Positions 35,633-43,756 are shown, counted from the stretch's first letter. The stretch is 64,000 nt of DNA from Nitrospira japonica (GCF_900169565.1 NZ_LT828648.1:3818501-3882500); one strand, 5' to 3'. The notes: generated by a model not told the origin, from the sequence alone. Numbers and translations are program-made.

Positions 35633-35766
35633 ATTCCTTACCTCTCCTCAGAAGAAAAGTGCGTATTGTGTGGATAAAATGCTAAGACAAAGTGACCGAT
35701 CGCCCCCATATGACGGAATACAAAGGGGCTCCCTCACGTCTTCTGAATGTTTTATTTGGGGAATGG

Positions 35767-36765
35767 TCAAAAAAGAGCGATGACTCGACTACCGAGACGG
35801 GCCATGCGTATCGGAAGGGTCTGGGCTAGGGTCGTGAGAATGCCGTCCAGATCGTTCAGGGTATAGCTTCCACTTACCCTTATATCTCCAATAGTTGGAC
35901 TCCAGATGAGGATTACGCCTGGGTGGTATCGACGTATCTCATCGATAACATCCGAGAGCTTGGCGTTTTCAAATACCAGGCGCCCCCGCAACCATGCCAT
36001 TTCGGTTGATAAGTCGACCTCACGGACAGTCCCAACAGCGTGCGTGTCGGCGATAGCTTGTCGACCTGCAGTTAGTTGAATCGGTTCCCACCCACCGGCA
36101 GCTGGAGCCAATTCGACCGTCCCCTCCACGACCGTGACACGGATATCGCCGAGCTTTCTACGAACCAAAAACTTCGTTCCTACTGCACGGGACAGTATCT
36201 GCTGTCCTTCGACCATAAACGGGCGTTCCCGATCCGGCTCCACCTCAAAATACGCTTCCCCATCGAGCAGGCGGACTGTTCGGCTTGTCCCGTCAAAGTT
36301 AACCGCAATGGCACTCCTCGTGTTCAAGGTTGCCAGGGAATGATCGGGCAGTTGGATCTCCAGCTGCTCCCCCGTGGAAGTTCGATGATCAGCCGACAGT
36401 CTGACGACAATATCCAATTGATAGACTACAACCATCAGAACGGCACAGGTTGCTGCCACCATCCACCATTGCCAGATAGGTCTACCTTTTGCTGGTGTTC
36501 GAGGCTGCAAAACCGACGAGACGGAGGTCATACCGGCGGCAGAAGCTGCGGCAAGCTTTAATGCTTCATCATCCCAAAGTCGGCAAGCTTCTTCGAAGGC
36601 CAGTGCATGAGCATCGCTCTGCCGCCGCCAAGACTCAAAAGCTCGGCGATCTTCTTCAGATAGGGAGCCAGACCGCAGCCGAACAAACCAGGCTGTAGCC
36701 TGCTCATCAATGGTCGTGTCGCCGCCCAAAGGATCTATGTCGGAATCGGAATCCGATAGTGCCAT
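35767..36765 (-). CDS. FecR-type anti-sigma factor (unit 7)
   Basis: 332 residues from MALSDSDSDIDPLGG. A frame to 36807 adds 14 residues, and the start is uncertain because no good ribosome site was seen. DUF4880-like N-terminus (about 20-65, DEQATAWFVRLRSGSLSEED), membrane helix (about 108-126), FecR domain (STGEQLEIQLPDHSLATLN) and DUF4974-like end (LSDVIDEIRRYHPGVILIW). The predicted partner is receptor 7. Confidence 0.88.
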   Translation of the reverse strand: MALSDSDSDIDPLGGDTTIDEQATAWFVRLRSGSLSEEDRRAFESWRRQSDAHALAFEEACRLWDDEALKLAAASAAGMTSVSSVLQPRTPAKGRPIWQWWMVAATCAVLMVVVYQLDIVVRLSADHRTSTGEQLEIQLPDHSLATLNTRSAIAVNFDGTSRTVRLLDGEAYFEVEPDRERPFMVEGQQILSRAVGTKFLVRRKLGDIRVTVVEGTVELAPAAGGWEPIQLTAGRQAIADTHAVGTVREVDLSTEMAWLRGRLVFENAKLSDVIDEIRRYHPGVILIWSPTIGDIRVSGSYTLNDLDGILTTLAQTLPIRMARLGSRVIALF

Positions 36766-36853
36766 ACCTGCAGCGTCACGTTGTAGACAGACCGGGGACC
36801 TCAACAACCGTCCGAGTATATCTTCAGACGGATACCTGTGTCAGTCCCTCATG

Positions 36854-37372
36854 TCAGTCAGCATCATTTTGCCGCAGGAATGTTCGACAATGGAGGAGCG
36901 CCCGCATGATCAGCTTTTCCACCGCGCTTTCTGAGACGCCGAGATGAGAGGCAATGTCTCGGTATGGACGCTCATGAACGCGGTGAAGGAGAAAGGCCTC
37001 CCGGGAGCGGTGAGGAAGAGAATCGATCGCCCGAGAAAATACTCGAAGTCGTTGTTTGTCATACATAGCCCGCTCCGCTGACGGCGCGCTAGACGGCACA
37101 TCGGCCGCATGATCCAACGTTTCGCCATGCTGCCGCTCTGACTTTCCCTTTCGGAGATAGTCGATGGCAAGATTCGTCGCGGTTCGAAAGAGCAACGCCC
37201 GCGGATATGTAACGGATGTCGTCTGCCCCAGGTTGACCAATCGCAAATACGTCTCCTGGGCCAAATCCGCCGCGGTCTGTTCGCACCGCACCATCCGACA
37301 CAGGCGTCTGGTCAATTCGAACCGGTGTTCGTGGAACAAACGTTCAATCTCGTTACAGGTCAGGTTTATCAT
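36854..37372 (-). CDS. FecI-type ECF sigma factor (unit 7)
   Basis: 172 residues from MINLTCNEIERLFHEHRFEL, with GGGG five bases before the ATG. An ATG at 37393 lies inside the T-run of an upstream terminator and is less likely. Region 2: AADLAQETYLRLVNLGQTT, NLAIDYLRKGK. Region 4: RPYRDIASHLGVSESAVEKL. Unlike the other sigma genes here it lacks the shared upstream element and instead has a Fur-like site followed by leader B. Confidence 0.9.
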   Translation of the reverse strand: MINLTCNEIERLFHEHRFELTRRLCRMVRCEQTAADLAQETYLRLVNLGQTTSVTYPRALLFRTATNLAIDYLRKGKSERQHGETLDHAADVPSSAPSAERAMYDKQRLRVFSRAIDSLPHRSREAFLLHRVHERPYRDIASHLGVSESAVEKLIMRALLHCRTFLRQNDAD

Positions 37373-37393
37373 TTCAACCCCACGTCGCAGCAT

Positions 37394-37451
37394 AAAAAAC
37401 CCACGTGCATCCGCTGATGCCGTGGGCTCTGTCCCGAAAGACTTTGGCCTC
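37394..37451 (-). ncRNA. Candidate leader RNA B (two hairpins ending in a terminator) before the unit 7 sigma gene
   Basis: On the minus strand: GAGGCC, hairpin GTCT-TTCG-GGAC, then AGAGCCCAC, GGCATC, loop, GATGCACGTGGG and TTTTTT. The second stem pairs CCCACG with CGTGGG and GCAT with ATGC. The T-run ends 22 bases before the sigma start. The gene upstream on the same strand has its own hairpin right after its stop, so this second terminator seems to belong to the leader. Confidence 0.5.
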
Positions 37452-37466
37452 GTTTCGGCTAGTTAT

Positions 37467-37498
37467 GATATTGAGAACCGCTATCAGAAATCAATATA
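37467..37498 (-). promoter_or_regulatory. Fur-box-like site before leader B
   Basis: GATATTGAGAA at 37467-37477 and TCAATAT at 37491-37497 on the plus strand, with ATATTGA/TCAATAT arms 16 bases apart. A further CTATCAGAAA half-site lies between. It may hold overlapping Fur sites. Confidence 0.45.
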
Positions 37499-37570
37499 GC
37501 AAAGTCATTAGGCCCTGTCTAGCCCCTCACCCCTATCACAATCCAACTTTACGAAAATGTAAAAGAGGAC

Positions 37571-37591
37571 GCCGCCAGATACGCCGGCGGC
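37571..37591 (-). terminator. Hairpin after the DUF3325 gene
   Basis: GCCGCC at 37571-37576 against GGCGGC at 37586-37591, directly after the stop codon. On the minus strand it is followed by a pyrimidine-rich tail containing TCTTTT. A weak intrinsic terminator for the PepSY operon. Confidence 0.45.
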
Positions 37592-37915
37592 TCAATTTGC
37601 AGCATCGATTACTGCAAGAATCAGAAATAGTCCACCCAGTAGCGCCGCCGCTTGCGGTCTGAATGGCTGCAAGAAAATAAGTATGAGCCCCATCACACCG
37701 ATGGTACCTATCCACTCAACCGGACCAAGCGACCAACCATTCTGACCCACTGCGCAAACAAAAGCCCCCGTCACGGCTAACCAACCCAGAACTCTTAAGG
37801 ACCACCCGGTGGTATTCGCAGGTAACGCCCTAAAAAGTTGCCGATAGTGCTTGGGTTTGGCAAGGCACAGCGCCAGCATCCCGTTGTAGCATAGGGCAAT
37901 CTCCATGACCCTCAT
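37592..37915 (-). CDS. DUF3325-like small membrane protein
   Basis: 107 residues with three to four hydrophobic helices (about 6-18, 42-60, 65-80, 87-106). Length and position match DUF3325 proteins that accompany PepSY and DUF3649 proteins next to siderophore receptors. The ATG overlaps the PepSY stop as ATGA. Likely an accessory subunit of an inner-membrane iron-release system. No catalytic residue is evident. Confidence 0.75.
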   Translation of the reverse strand: MRVMEIALCYNGMLALCLAKPKHYRQLFRALPANTTGWSLRVLGWLAVTGAFVCAVGQNGWSLGPVEWIGTIGVMGLILIFLQPFRPQAAALLGGLFLILAVIDAAN

Positions 37916-39453
37916 CCGTGCCCCGCTTCTGTCATCGGAGTGGATATCGCCTGCGGTAGTGACCTAGACGCTTTTACGGTACGCCAAGCGATCCCAAACA
38001 ACAGCGTACCAGTGATGAAACAGACAAGATCCACGCTGGCTAACCGCCAATTCCCGGCTGGCAAGGTGACGAATATATGACTGCTTGTAGTCATCAGATT
38101 CAGCAGCGGCAGAAGGACAAAGAGCAGGGCCGCAACGGTCAACTGTTCCTTCCAAGCCCGCAAACTGTCTCGTCTCAACAACCCATGCACACCACAGAGG
38201 ATCCACAAGAGGAAGAACGTGCGCATTTCCCAAGTCGCTCGCTCCGGCAAATCCCAAGGCCACAATCTGTTACCCCAAAAGAATCCAGCGATAGCCACGG
38301 GCAACCCCGCGATTACGGCAACATTGAGGATTTCGACGATTCGATGGGTTTTATGATTTTCAGCATGCTGCTCCTTCCGCTTGATAAGCCACAAGAGTAA
38401 ACCCGTGGCTATTGTAGCGCTTCCGGTTAACCCCATAAGAAAATAGAGCCATCGAATCGTGAGATGGTCAAACCACAGGTAGTGAAGCCCGATGAGAACC
38501 GAATAGGTCAGGAAGGCCGGTTTCCCCCCTTTCCATACTTTGAGAACTTCGCCGGTTGTTCCGTCAAATGTCACGCGATCGGAGATCAAGGCCAGGCGAT
38601 CGTCTGCACGGCGCATCACATCTACCAGGGCGTGAACGTCTCCCGGATGTTTCACCTGGACCCATTCAGTCGTACCTCCATTCCAATGGGTTCTTGCTTG
38701 CCGTTCGAGTGCGGCGAGTGAGTTCAACGGAGCCGGCACGTCCGCACGCTGGCGATCGAGACGTTCCTCGACCTCTACCAACATTTCCTCAAATGCACCG
38801 CCATACAATGCGTCTACACCGCCAGGCACGTAGATCATCCAAAAGATAACGAGTCCCGTGAATGTAATTACGAAGTGGAATGGGAGCAACAGGACGCCTG
38901 TGGCATTGTGCGCATCAAGCCATGACCGATGATACGAGGCTTCGGGCCGAAAGGTAAAAAAATCCTTGAAGATTCGGCGATGAATCACGATGCCGGCAAT
39001 GAGGGTAACCAACATCACCAGGGCAGCGGCGCCCACGATCCACGTCCCCAGTCGTTCCAGATGTAGCTGATAGTGGAATCGATAGAAAAAGTCGCCGCCC
39101 CGCGTATCACGGACAGTCAAGATCTCGCCGGTTCCCGGATCGAGCTTCCGCTGCCCTTGATCCTTCTCTCCCGGATTCTGCCAGGAGATCGTCACTTCGG
39201 GCGTTCTGAAATGCGGCAGTTCAATCCACCATTCCTCCGCCCGCGGAGCAAGGCGGGCAAGCTGATCACCAGCGGCCTGTAGATTAACCGGCGAGGGCCT
39301 TACTCCATGCAATTCCGGCTGCATCCAGTAGGTAATTTCTTTGTCGAAAACGGTAAGCGTCCCAGTCAAGAAGATGGCGAACAAGAGCCAGCCGAACACG
39401 AGCCCCGCCCACGTGTGCAGCCAATCCATTGATTGCGTGAAACTGTCTTTCAT
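37912..39453 (-). CDS. PepSY-associated TM protein, putative ferric-siderophore reductase
   Basis: 513 residues. Helix 1 (about 10-33, HTWAGLVFGWLLFAIFLTGT), then a periplasmic PepSY-containing region, a helix pair around 135-160 and 185-215 (HNATGVLLLPFHFVITFTG), a second PepSY-like part, and a helical C-terminus with several membrane segments (about 345-495). It is larger than the PepSY protein at 14222 because of these extra helices. The flanking DUF3649 and DUF3325 genes form the known three-gene arrangement found beside siderophore receptors, where reductive iron release is proposed. Confidence 0.82.
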   Translation of the reverse strand: MKDSFTQSMDWLHTWAGLVFGWLLFAIFLTGTLTVFDKEITYWMQPELHGVRPSPVNLQAAGDQLARLAPRAEEWWIELPHFRTPEVTISWQNPGEKDQGQRKLDPGTGEILTVRDTRGGDFFYRFHYQLHLERLGTWIVGAAALVMLVTLIAGIVIHRRIFKDFFTFRPEASYHRSWLDAHNATGVLLLPFHFVITFTGLVIFWMIYVPGGVDALYGGAFEEMLVEVEERLDRQRADVPAPLNSLAALERQARTHWNGGTTEWVQVKHPGDVHALVDVMRRADDRLALISDRVTFDGTTGEVLKVWKGGKPAFLTYSVLIGLHYLWFDHLTIRWLYFLMGLTGSATIATGLLLWLIKRKEQHAENHKTHRIVEILNVAVIAGLPVAIAGFFWGNRLWPWDLPERATWEMRTFFLLWILCGVHGLLRRDSLRAWKEQLTVAALLFVLLPLLNLMTTSSHIFVTLPAGNWRLASVDLVCFITGTLLFGIAWRTVKASRSLPQAISTPMTEAGHG

Positions 39454-39493
39454 GGAATTGACGCTCTGTATCTATGAAGGAAGACGGACGAGA

Positions 39494-39901
39494 CTATCTG
39501 CTCATGGCCATGACCAGCGGGAAAGCGATCAAACCACTTACTCCTGCGGACAATAAGAGTCCCAGCCAGGCACGCATCGGCGTAGCCGCCGCAAAAGCCC
39601 AAATGATCGCTCCGACATAGAAAAGAAACGACATCATAGCCGCCGAGAGTACGGCCTCCGTTCTTGACAGAGGCAGTAGCACCGTTACACATATGGTGAC
39701 AGCATACGTCATGGCATAGCCGCCAACCGAAGCGGCAACCACGCGCGAAGCTACATCGTGCCATGAGATTTTCTTCAAGCTGTTTCGACCACCCACTTGC
39801 GCCTTTCTCGGATTATGGGTTGAAGGCTCAAGGTACGTGAGCGACTCACCGGGATGAAGGAGTAGTGGAACCGGTAGACCGCGGTGTCTCATCTTCGACA
39901 T
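39494..39901 (-). CDS. DUF3649-like membrane protein (iron-uptake associated)
   Basis: 135 residues from an ATG with AAAGGG eight bases upstream. A GTG at 39796, also with a purine-rich site, would give the more usual shorter form and avoid a 56-base overlap with the next gene. Core SRVVAASVGGYAMTYAVTIC and two to three further helices match DUF3649. It is first in the row followed by PepSY and DUF3325. It probably works with the PepSY protein in the inner membrane. Confidence 0.75.
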   Translation of the reverse strand: MSKMRHRGLPVPLLLHPGESLTYLEPSTHNPRKAQVGGRNSLKKISWHDVASRVVAASVGGYAMTYAVTICVTVLLPLSRTEAVLSAAMMSFLFYVGAIIWAFAAATPMRAWLGLLLSAGVSGLIAFPLVMAMSR

Positions 39902-40115
39902 AGCGGTATCCCTTTGACTGCATACATCCGCTTAGATTGATACTCCCTGCCATCGTGTCTTTCTGGTGCTCCGTCCCTGCCAACACTTCCGCCTTACAGA
40001 CTTCCCAATCCCGCTGAGCTTGAACCTCATCCTTGGTCGGATGGGCCCATCGACCTTCCGCACACGACACCAACAGCAATGAGACAGGCACCAGAATGCG
40101 CATCAGATTAGGCAT
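39846..40115 (-). CDS. Small lipoprotein, function unknown
   Basis: 89 residues: a short hydrophobic leader with lipobox-like LLVSC (residues 14-18), then a polar region with two more cysteines (WEVCKAEV, NLSGCMQSKGYRYVED). The pattern of a cysteine pair followed by CMQSKGYR is common in small envelope lipoproteins, but no function is assigned. GAGGTG precedes the ATG. The end overlaps the DUF3649 gene, suggesting the same transcript. Confidence 0.65.
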   Translation of the reverse strand: MPNLMRILVPVSLLLVSCAEGRWAHPTKDEVQAQRDWEVCKAEVLAGTEHQKDTMAGSINLSGCMQSKGYRYVEDETPRSTGSTTPSSR

Positions 40116-40403
40116 ATCACCTCAAGAATCACCGGTGTTTCCCTGTTTATACAAATCACAGTTTCACCCGAGGTAAACCCGACGCACTCTACTATATTCA
40201 TGCCGGTAAGGAAACGACACAGAATCAAGGTTCGTAGGTGGAGAAAGCCAACGACGTGTGGAGGGAATCAATCAGCAGGTACAGGCTTGTCGCCATTCGC
40301 GAACTCTCCGCCTGTCATAGTGAAGCTCTCAATCCTATTCTCTCCTCTGGATCTCCGGTCTATAGGCGGATCCTGCGAGTCAAGAAAGAGAACCGAGTCT
40401 TCA
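40116..40403. other. Intergenic stretch
   Basis: About 290 bases upstream of the lipoprotein gene. It should contain the promoter of the PepSY operon. No Fur box or hairpin was seen. Confidence 0.4.
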
Positions 40404-40547
40404 CTATGGCGAACTCGCGGATACAACCGATCCGTTCCTCTTGCCACCGACAACCGTCCACATGGACAGAACGGCGACGGCGCCGACGATAATTCCCAGC
40501 GCCACGGCAAGACTGATGAGCACAGGGAAGTTATCATTTTGGCACAT
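40404..40547 (-). CDS. Small single-helix membrane protein (47 residues)
   Basis: The minus strand encodes 47 residues starting MCQNDNFPVLISLAVALGII, with one strong hydrophobic helix (about 8-32) and a short polar tail ending SVVSASSP. GAGGAG sits seven bases before the ATG, a good ribosome site. No family is recognised. It is followed upstream by two other small genes on the same strand. Confidence 0.6.
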   Translation of the reverse strand: MCQNDNFPVLISLAVALGIIVGAVAVLSMWTVVGGKRNGSVVSASSP

Positions 40548-40577
40548 CGAGTCTCTCCTCACTCTTCACTCCATCGA

Positions 40578-40748
40578 TCAGAGGGTTGAAGATGACGCAA
40601 CTGAAATGGCGGAAGGTTTTGACGCCCGACCCTCATCAACCATCAGCGCACTTTGCGTAATCGCATAGCGACACGTGGCACATGCCCAGAACGCTCCGGT
40701 CTGGAAAAGACAGTGACGTCGACAGCGGGGACAGTGACGAATTTTCAT
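40578..40748 (-). CDS. Small zinc-ribbon protein
   Basis: 56 residues from MKIRHCPRCRRHCLFQTG, with GGAGG before the ATG. A longer frame to 40772 begins with GTG in front of that ribosome site and is rejected. Two CxxC pairs (CPRC and CATC), 20 residues apart, form a zinc-ribbon-like module. The tail is Ser/Ala-rich. Partner and role unknown. Confidence 0.55.
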   Translation of the reverse strand: MKIRHCPRCRRHCLFQTGAFWACATCRYAITQSALMVDEGRASKPSAISVASSSTL

Positions 40749-40762
40749 AGGTCGCTTCCTCC

Positions 40763-40969
40763 CTAGTGGCACATGTGCGCACTTGATGATCCTTTGTGCG
40801 CAGGCATTGAGCCAACTGACGATTGTTTGAGTATTGAGGCCAGACGTCCGATAGAGTCAGCGAATACTTGGAATTCATCCTTGTCAAAATGCATCGTGAT
40901 AGACCCATAGGTGACGTGAAGCTTACCGCAACCACAGACCGCTAGTTTTGACTGCCTGTTTCCGTGCAT
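40763..40969 (-). CDS. Small conserved-looking protein with CGCGKLH motif
   Basis: 68 residues, MHGNRQSKLAVCGCGKLHVTYG at the start, then an amphipathic region (HFDKDEFQVFADSIGRLASIL). AAGGAG lies seven bases before the ATG. The CxC and HxTxGxxxxHF pattern looks like a small metal-binding or ligand-binding module, but no family name is offered. It precedes the zinc-ribbon gene by 14 bases and is probably co-transcribed with it. Confidence 0.55.
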   Translation of the reverse strand: MHGNRQSKLAVCGCGKLHVTYGSITMHFDKDEFQVFADSIGRLASILKQSSVGSMPAHKGSSSAHMCH

Positions 40970-41042
40970 GTTTATTCTCCTTAGTTCTTCTCGTTTGATG
41001 TATAGCCACGCGCCGTCGTTACATATTCTTTTGCTATCGAGA

Positions 41043-41558
41043 CTACACGGAAAGGAATTCCCTACGAGAATCCGCCTGTGAAGCCCAAGCCTCCCCTGCC
41101 TTTCCGACAGAGAGCCGATTCAGCACGATGAGATTCCGGATAGCCTGCAGATCACCGGGAGAAAAATCATGGCGCCAGCGCAATCGCACAATTCCGTCTT
41201 CATCCACGAGGAATGTCGCGCATCGAGAGGCCGCTGAACTTGCGGTCACACCAAACATCCGATGGAGTCGACGGCGCGGATCGGCGAGCACGGTCGCCCG
41301 ATGCCGTTTTTCTCGCTCGTGCCATACCTGATAGTGAAGACAGGCGTCGGACCCCACAATCAATAAATCGACGTCGATTCGTCGGAATCGATCGGCCTGT
41401 TCATCCAGCGTCTCTGCCGCGGCAATGATTCCCTGGTCGGGCAGGAAGCATATTACGACCACACGGCCAACGAACTGCCTCCCGGATAAATACGTCAGTT
41501 GGCCGCCAATCAAGGCCGGCGCACGAAAATCCAACATGTTTGTCGCATTGAGCCTCAT
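41043..41558 (-). CDS. Redoxin/AhpC-like protein lacking the peroxidatic cysteine
   Basis: 171 residues from MRLNATNMLDFRAPAL, with AAGGAG before the ATG. The fold signature is peroxiredoxin-like (DFRAPALIGGQLTYLSG, FLPD, TFLVDEDGIVRLRW). In the segment where AhpC/TSA proteins carry the catalytic cysteine (after the FxP.D stretch) this protein reads QGIIAAAETLDEQ, without cysteine. It keeps the fold but is unlikely to reduce peroxide in the usual way. A zinc-ribbon gene lies just upstream. Confidence 0.7.
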   Translation of the reverse strand: MRLNATNMLDFRAPALIGGQLTYLSGRQFVGRVVVICFLPDQGIIAAAETLDEQADRFRRIDVDLLIVGSDACLHYQVWHEREKRHRATVLADPRRRLHRMFGVTASSAASRCATFLVDEDGIVRLRWRHDFSPGDLQAIRNLIVLNRLSVGKAGEAWASQADSRREFLSV

Positions 41559-41580
41559 CAACATTCTCCTTTTGGGCAAT

Positions 41581-41748
41581 TCACTTGAGTGTCCCTCTTC
41601 TCATCGCGCGCCTCTCCACGGAGGGCAGCCACTGAATATCCCGTCGACTCCAACCACAGTTCACACATCTCCATCCAGTCATTCGATAAAAATCCAATAT
41701 TTGCTCGAGTACGACCAGGCCTCCGCACTTTCCACAGTGTGCTATCAT
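41581..41748 (-). CDS. Small zinc-ribbon protein
   Basis: 55 residues from MIAHCGKCGGLVVLEQILDF. GGGGAGG precedes this ATG, so the longer frame to 41814 is not used. CGKC and CVNC pairs give a zinc-ribbon. It lies 22 bases upstream of the redoxin-like gene, so the two are likely co-expressed. Confidence 0.55.
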   Translation of the reverse strand: MIAHCGKCGGLVVLEQILDFYRMTGWRCVNCGWSRRDIQWLPSVERRAMRRGTLK

Positions 41749-41840
41749 CCTTTCTCCTCCCCATCCATGATTGCACCGGTGGGTGGAACGGCGGAGGAGG
41801 ATTAGTCCCGCCATTCCACCCGACGGGTGGTGCCCCGCAT

Positions 41841-43634
41841 CTACCTGACCGCCTCGTGTTTGACACTTAGCAGCGGAGATGCCAGGGCAGCAGCAGTTTT
41901 CTCAACTTCCTCTTCGAGCCAGCGACTGAGCAGTGGATGTGCCAGCCCCCTATCGTTGAGAGCGTAGTCCAAACCAGTCAGCAGCTTCTTATAAGGACCT
42001 GCGCCATAAAGACGATTTGCGATTACCAGCACACGGCTGTGCTTGGATTCTTCCTGGATAATATTCCTGATCTCGCCTACTGCTTTCTCGCGCAACTCAG
42101 GCCAATCCTCCTGCACCGTCGCCGCTCGAATTGATTTCAATTTGCTGCAATGAGACTCTTTCTTGAGACGCTCGATGTTTGCCTCCATCGCCTGCAACCA
42201 TCGGATATTGCCGGTATCAGTTTTTTCTCCGTGGGCAAGGAGTACAACCGTCTCGCTCGAAGGATCTTCACTGACTTCCAGCACGCGTTCATGCAGGATG
42301 TCTGCAACGCGTGCCGACTCTTCATAGCCTCCAAATCCTGCAAACAGCACGGCGCTGCGCACCTGGGTTGTGGCCACGTGGTTCGCCATATGACTCGGGA
42401 TGGTATCCGTCAGTCCCAGGATGTAGTCAGTGCTTTCCTTCATATGATGAGAAAGTGCGTACAGGCGCACAAAGACAATTCGCCTGATTCCCCGTTCTTC
42501 CAGGCGCGTCACCGCCCCTTGGATCACCCTTGGATCCGCCATTCCAAATGCCATTTCGAGATCGTAACGGGCGCGCAATGGTTCAACGAGCCGTTCGACG
42601 GCATCATTCCAGGGCTGCGTCGCGCCATGCGGCATGATGACGATGCCAATTTCATTTGGTAAGGCGGCGGTGTATTGATTGGCGATCCTTTTGAGCCAAA
42701 GCACGATATTGGGATGTGGCATGAGCTCTTCGCCGCCATAGACGACATCCAGCCCTTTGAATCTTTGACCAATCCAGTTGGTAAGCGTCATGCTGTAATC
42801 AAACTTTGGGCCGAGTGTCGCAGGGATGACCACCGTGCTTCCTTTGTGTGCCGCAGCCTGCATAATTAGTTCATCAGCCGTGCGGTTTCTCGCGTCAGAT
42901 TCTGGCGCATCCCTATCGTAGTAGATTACGGCCGTCGCTTCTTTGAATGATTTTCTTTCAGAGATATAGGAGACGAGCTTTTCTAAGTCTCGCTTCATAA
43001 TGCGTTCAGATGCCCCATCGACTGCACCAACACCTACGATGAACAGTCTTTCTTCCTCTGAGTCCTTACTGATCTTTTCCACACGATCCAGTACGATCTG
43101 TTTAATGAGATAGCTGTCGGCCATCGGTGCAGCCCAGCGAATGGTTCCCGGCACTTCATATGCCGACATGCCGACAATGACCTTCTGCAATACGGGATCC
43201 GCTTCAGAAACGAACAGGGGAATGCCGACTACTTGAGTCACGCCTGCCTCCTTGAGTTCCCGCAACGCCTTGATCAGGTAGGCCGAGTACTCGCTCCCAA
43301 TTCCGTTATAGTCACGCCCCACCAGTGCCAATACCGCGGGTGGGTATACTTTTCTAAACTCTGTAAAAGCTGCCTGAGTTTCCTGATTCCCTAGGAAACC
43401 TCGATCAGCCGATACCATGAGGAACCCCGTCCGATCACTCCCTGCAAATGCAAAAGCACCGTCCAACAGCAGCACGAAAACACAGACAACAATGCGCAAC
43501 ACCGGAAACAGCTGGCTGATAGCGCGTGACACGCGCTGTGCGCACAGGAGCCTCTTCTTCCCTGCTTCAGCCAAGACATGCGGGATAGAACGGACTGCGA
43601 TGTCCCATGACTGTAGGTGTTTTGAAGCTGGCAT
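41841..43634 (-). CDS. Exported tandem CbiX/sirohydrochlorin-chelatase-like protein under a Fur box
   Basis: 597 residues from the ATG at 43634. The start is uncertain: a TTG lies at 43643, and the hydrophobic export segment (about 46-66, LRIVVCVFVLLLDGAFAFAG) sits far in. Three chelatase-like repeats are visible. The first (about 70-150) has VSADRG instead of the HG signature. The second (about 330-420) has IVIMPHGATQPWN and VRLYALSHH, so both metal-site histidines may be present. The third (about 460-570) has VVLLAHGEK but no second histidine. CbiX/SirB enzymes insert Co, Fe or Ni into sirohydrochlorin in the cytoplasm; an exported triple-domain version is unusual. A ZIP transporter precedes it. 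Confidence 0.75.
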   Translation of the reverse strand: MPASKHLQSWDIAVRSIPHVLAEAGKKRLLCAQRVSRAISQLFPVLRIVVCVFVLLLDGAFAFAGSDRTGFLMVSADRGFLGNQETQAAFTEFRKVYPPAVLALVGRDYNGIGSEYSAYLIKALRELKEAGVTQVVGIPLFVSEADPVLQKVIVGMSAYEVPGTIRWAAPMADSYLIKQIVLDRVEKISKDSEEERLFIVGVGAVDGASERIMKRDLEKLVSYISERKSFKEATAVIYYDRDAPESDARNRTADELIMQAAAHKGSTVVIPATLGPKFDYSMTLTNWIGQRFKGLDVVYGGEELMPHPNIVLWLKRIANQYTAALPNEIGIVIMPHGATQPWNDAVERLVEPLRARYDLEMAFGMADPRVIQGAVTRLEERGIRRIVFVRLYALSHHMKESTDYILGLTDTIPSHMANHVATTQVRSAVLFAGFGGYEESARVADILHERVLEVSEDPSSETVVLLAHGEKTDTGNIRWLQAMEANIERLKKESHCSKLKSIRAATVQEDWPELREKAVGEIRNIIQEESKHSRVLVIANRLYGAGPYKKLLTGLDYALNDRGLAHPLLSRWLEEEVEKTAAALASPLLSVKHEAVR

Positions 43635-43658
43635 TTGTCCCAATCTCGCCCTTGTTAG

Positions 43659-43679
43659 TATTGAGATGCATTCTCAATA
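43659..43679 (-). promoter_or_regulatory. Strong Fur-box-like palindrome before the chelatase-like gene
   Basis: TATTGAGA, five bases TGCAT, TCTCAATA: perfect 8-bp arms over 21 bases. It lies 25 bases before the ATG, where a promoter should be. It is the cleanest Fur-like site in the window. Confidence 0.7.
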
Positions 43680-43756
43680 TCATTTACAACGACTGCTGTC
43701 AACTCTTTTTTGGGAGGGATTCCTATTCATCTTGATTTGGGTAGATTCAGCGCCGA

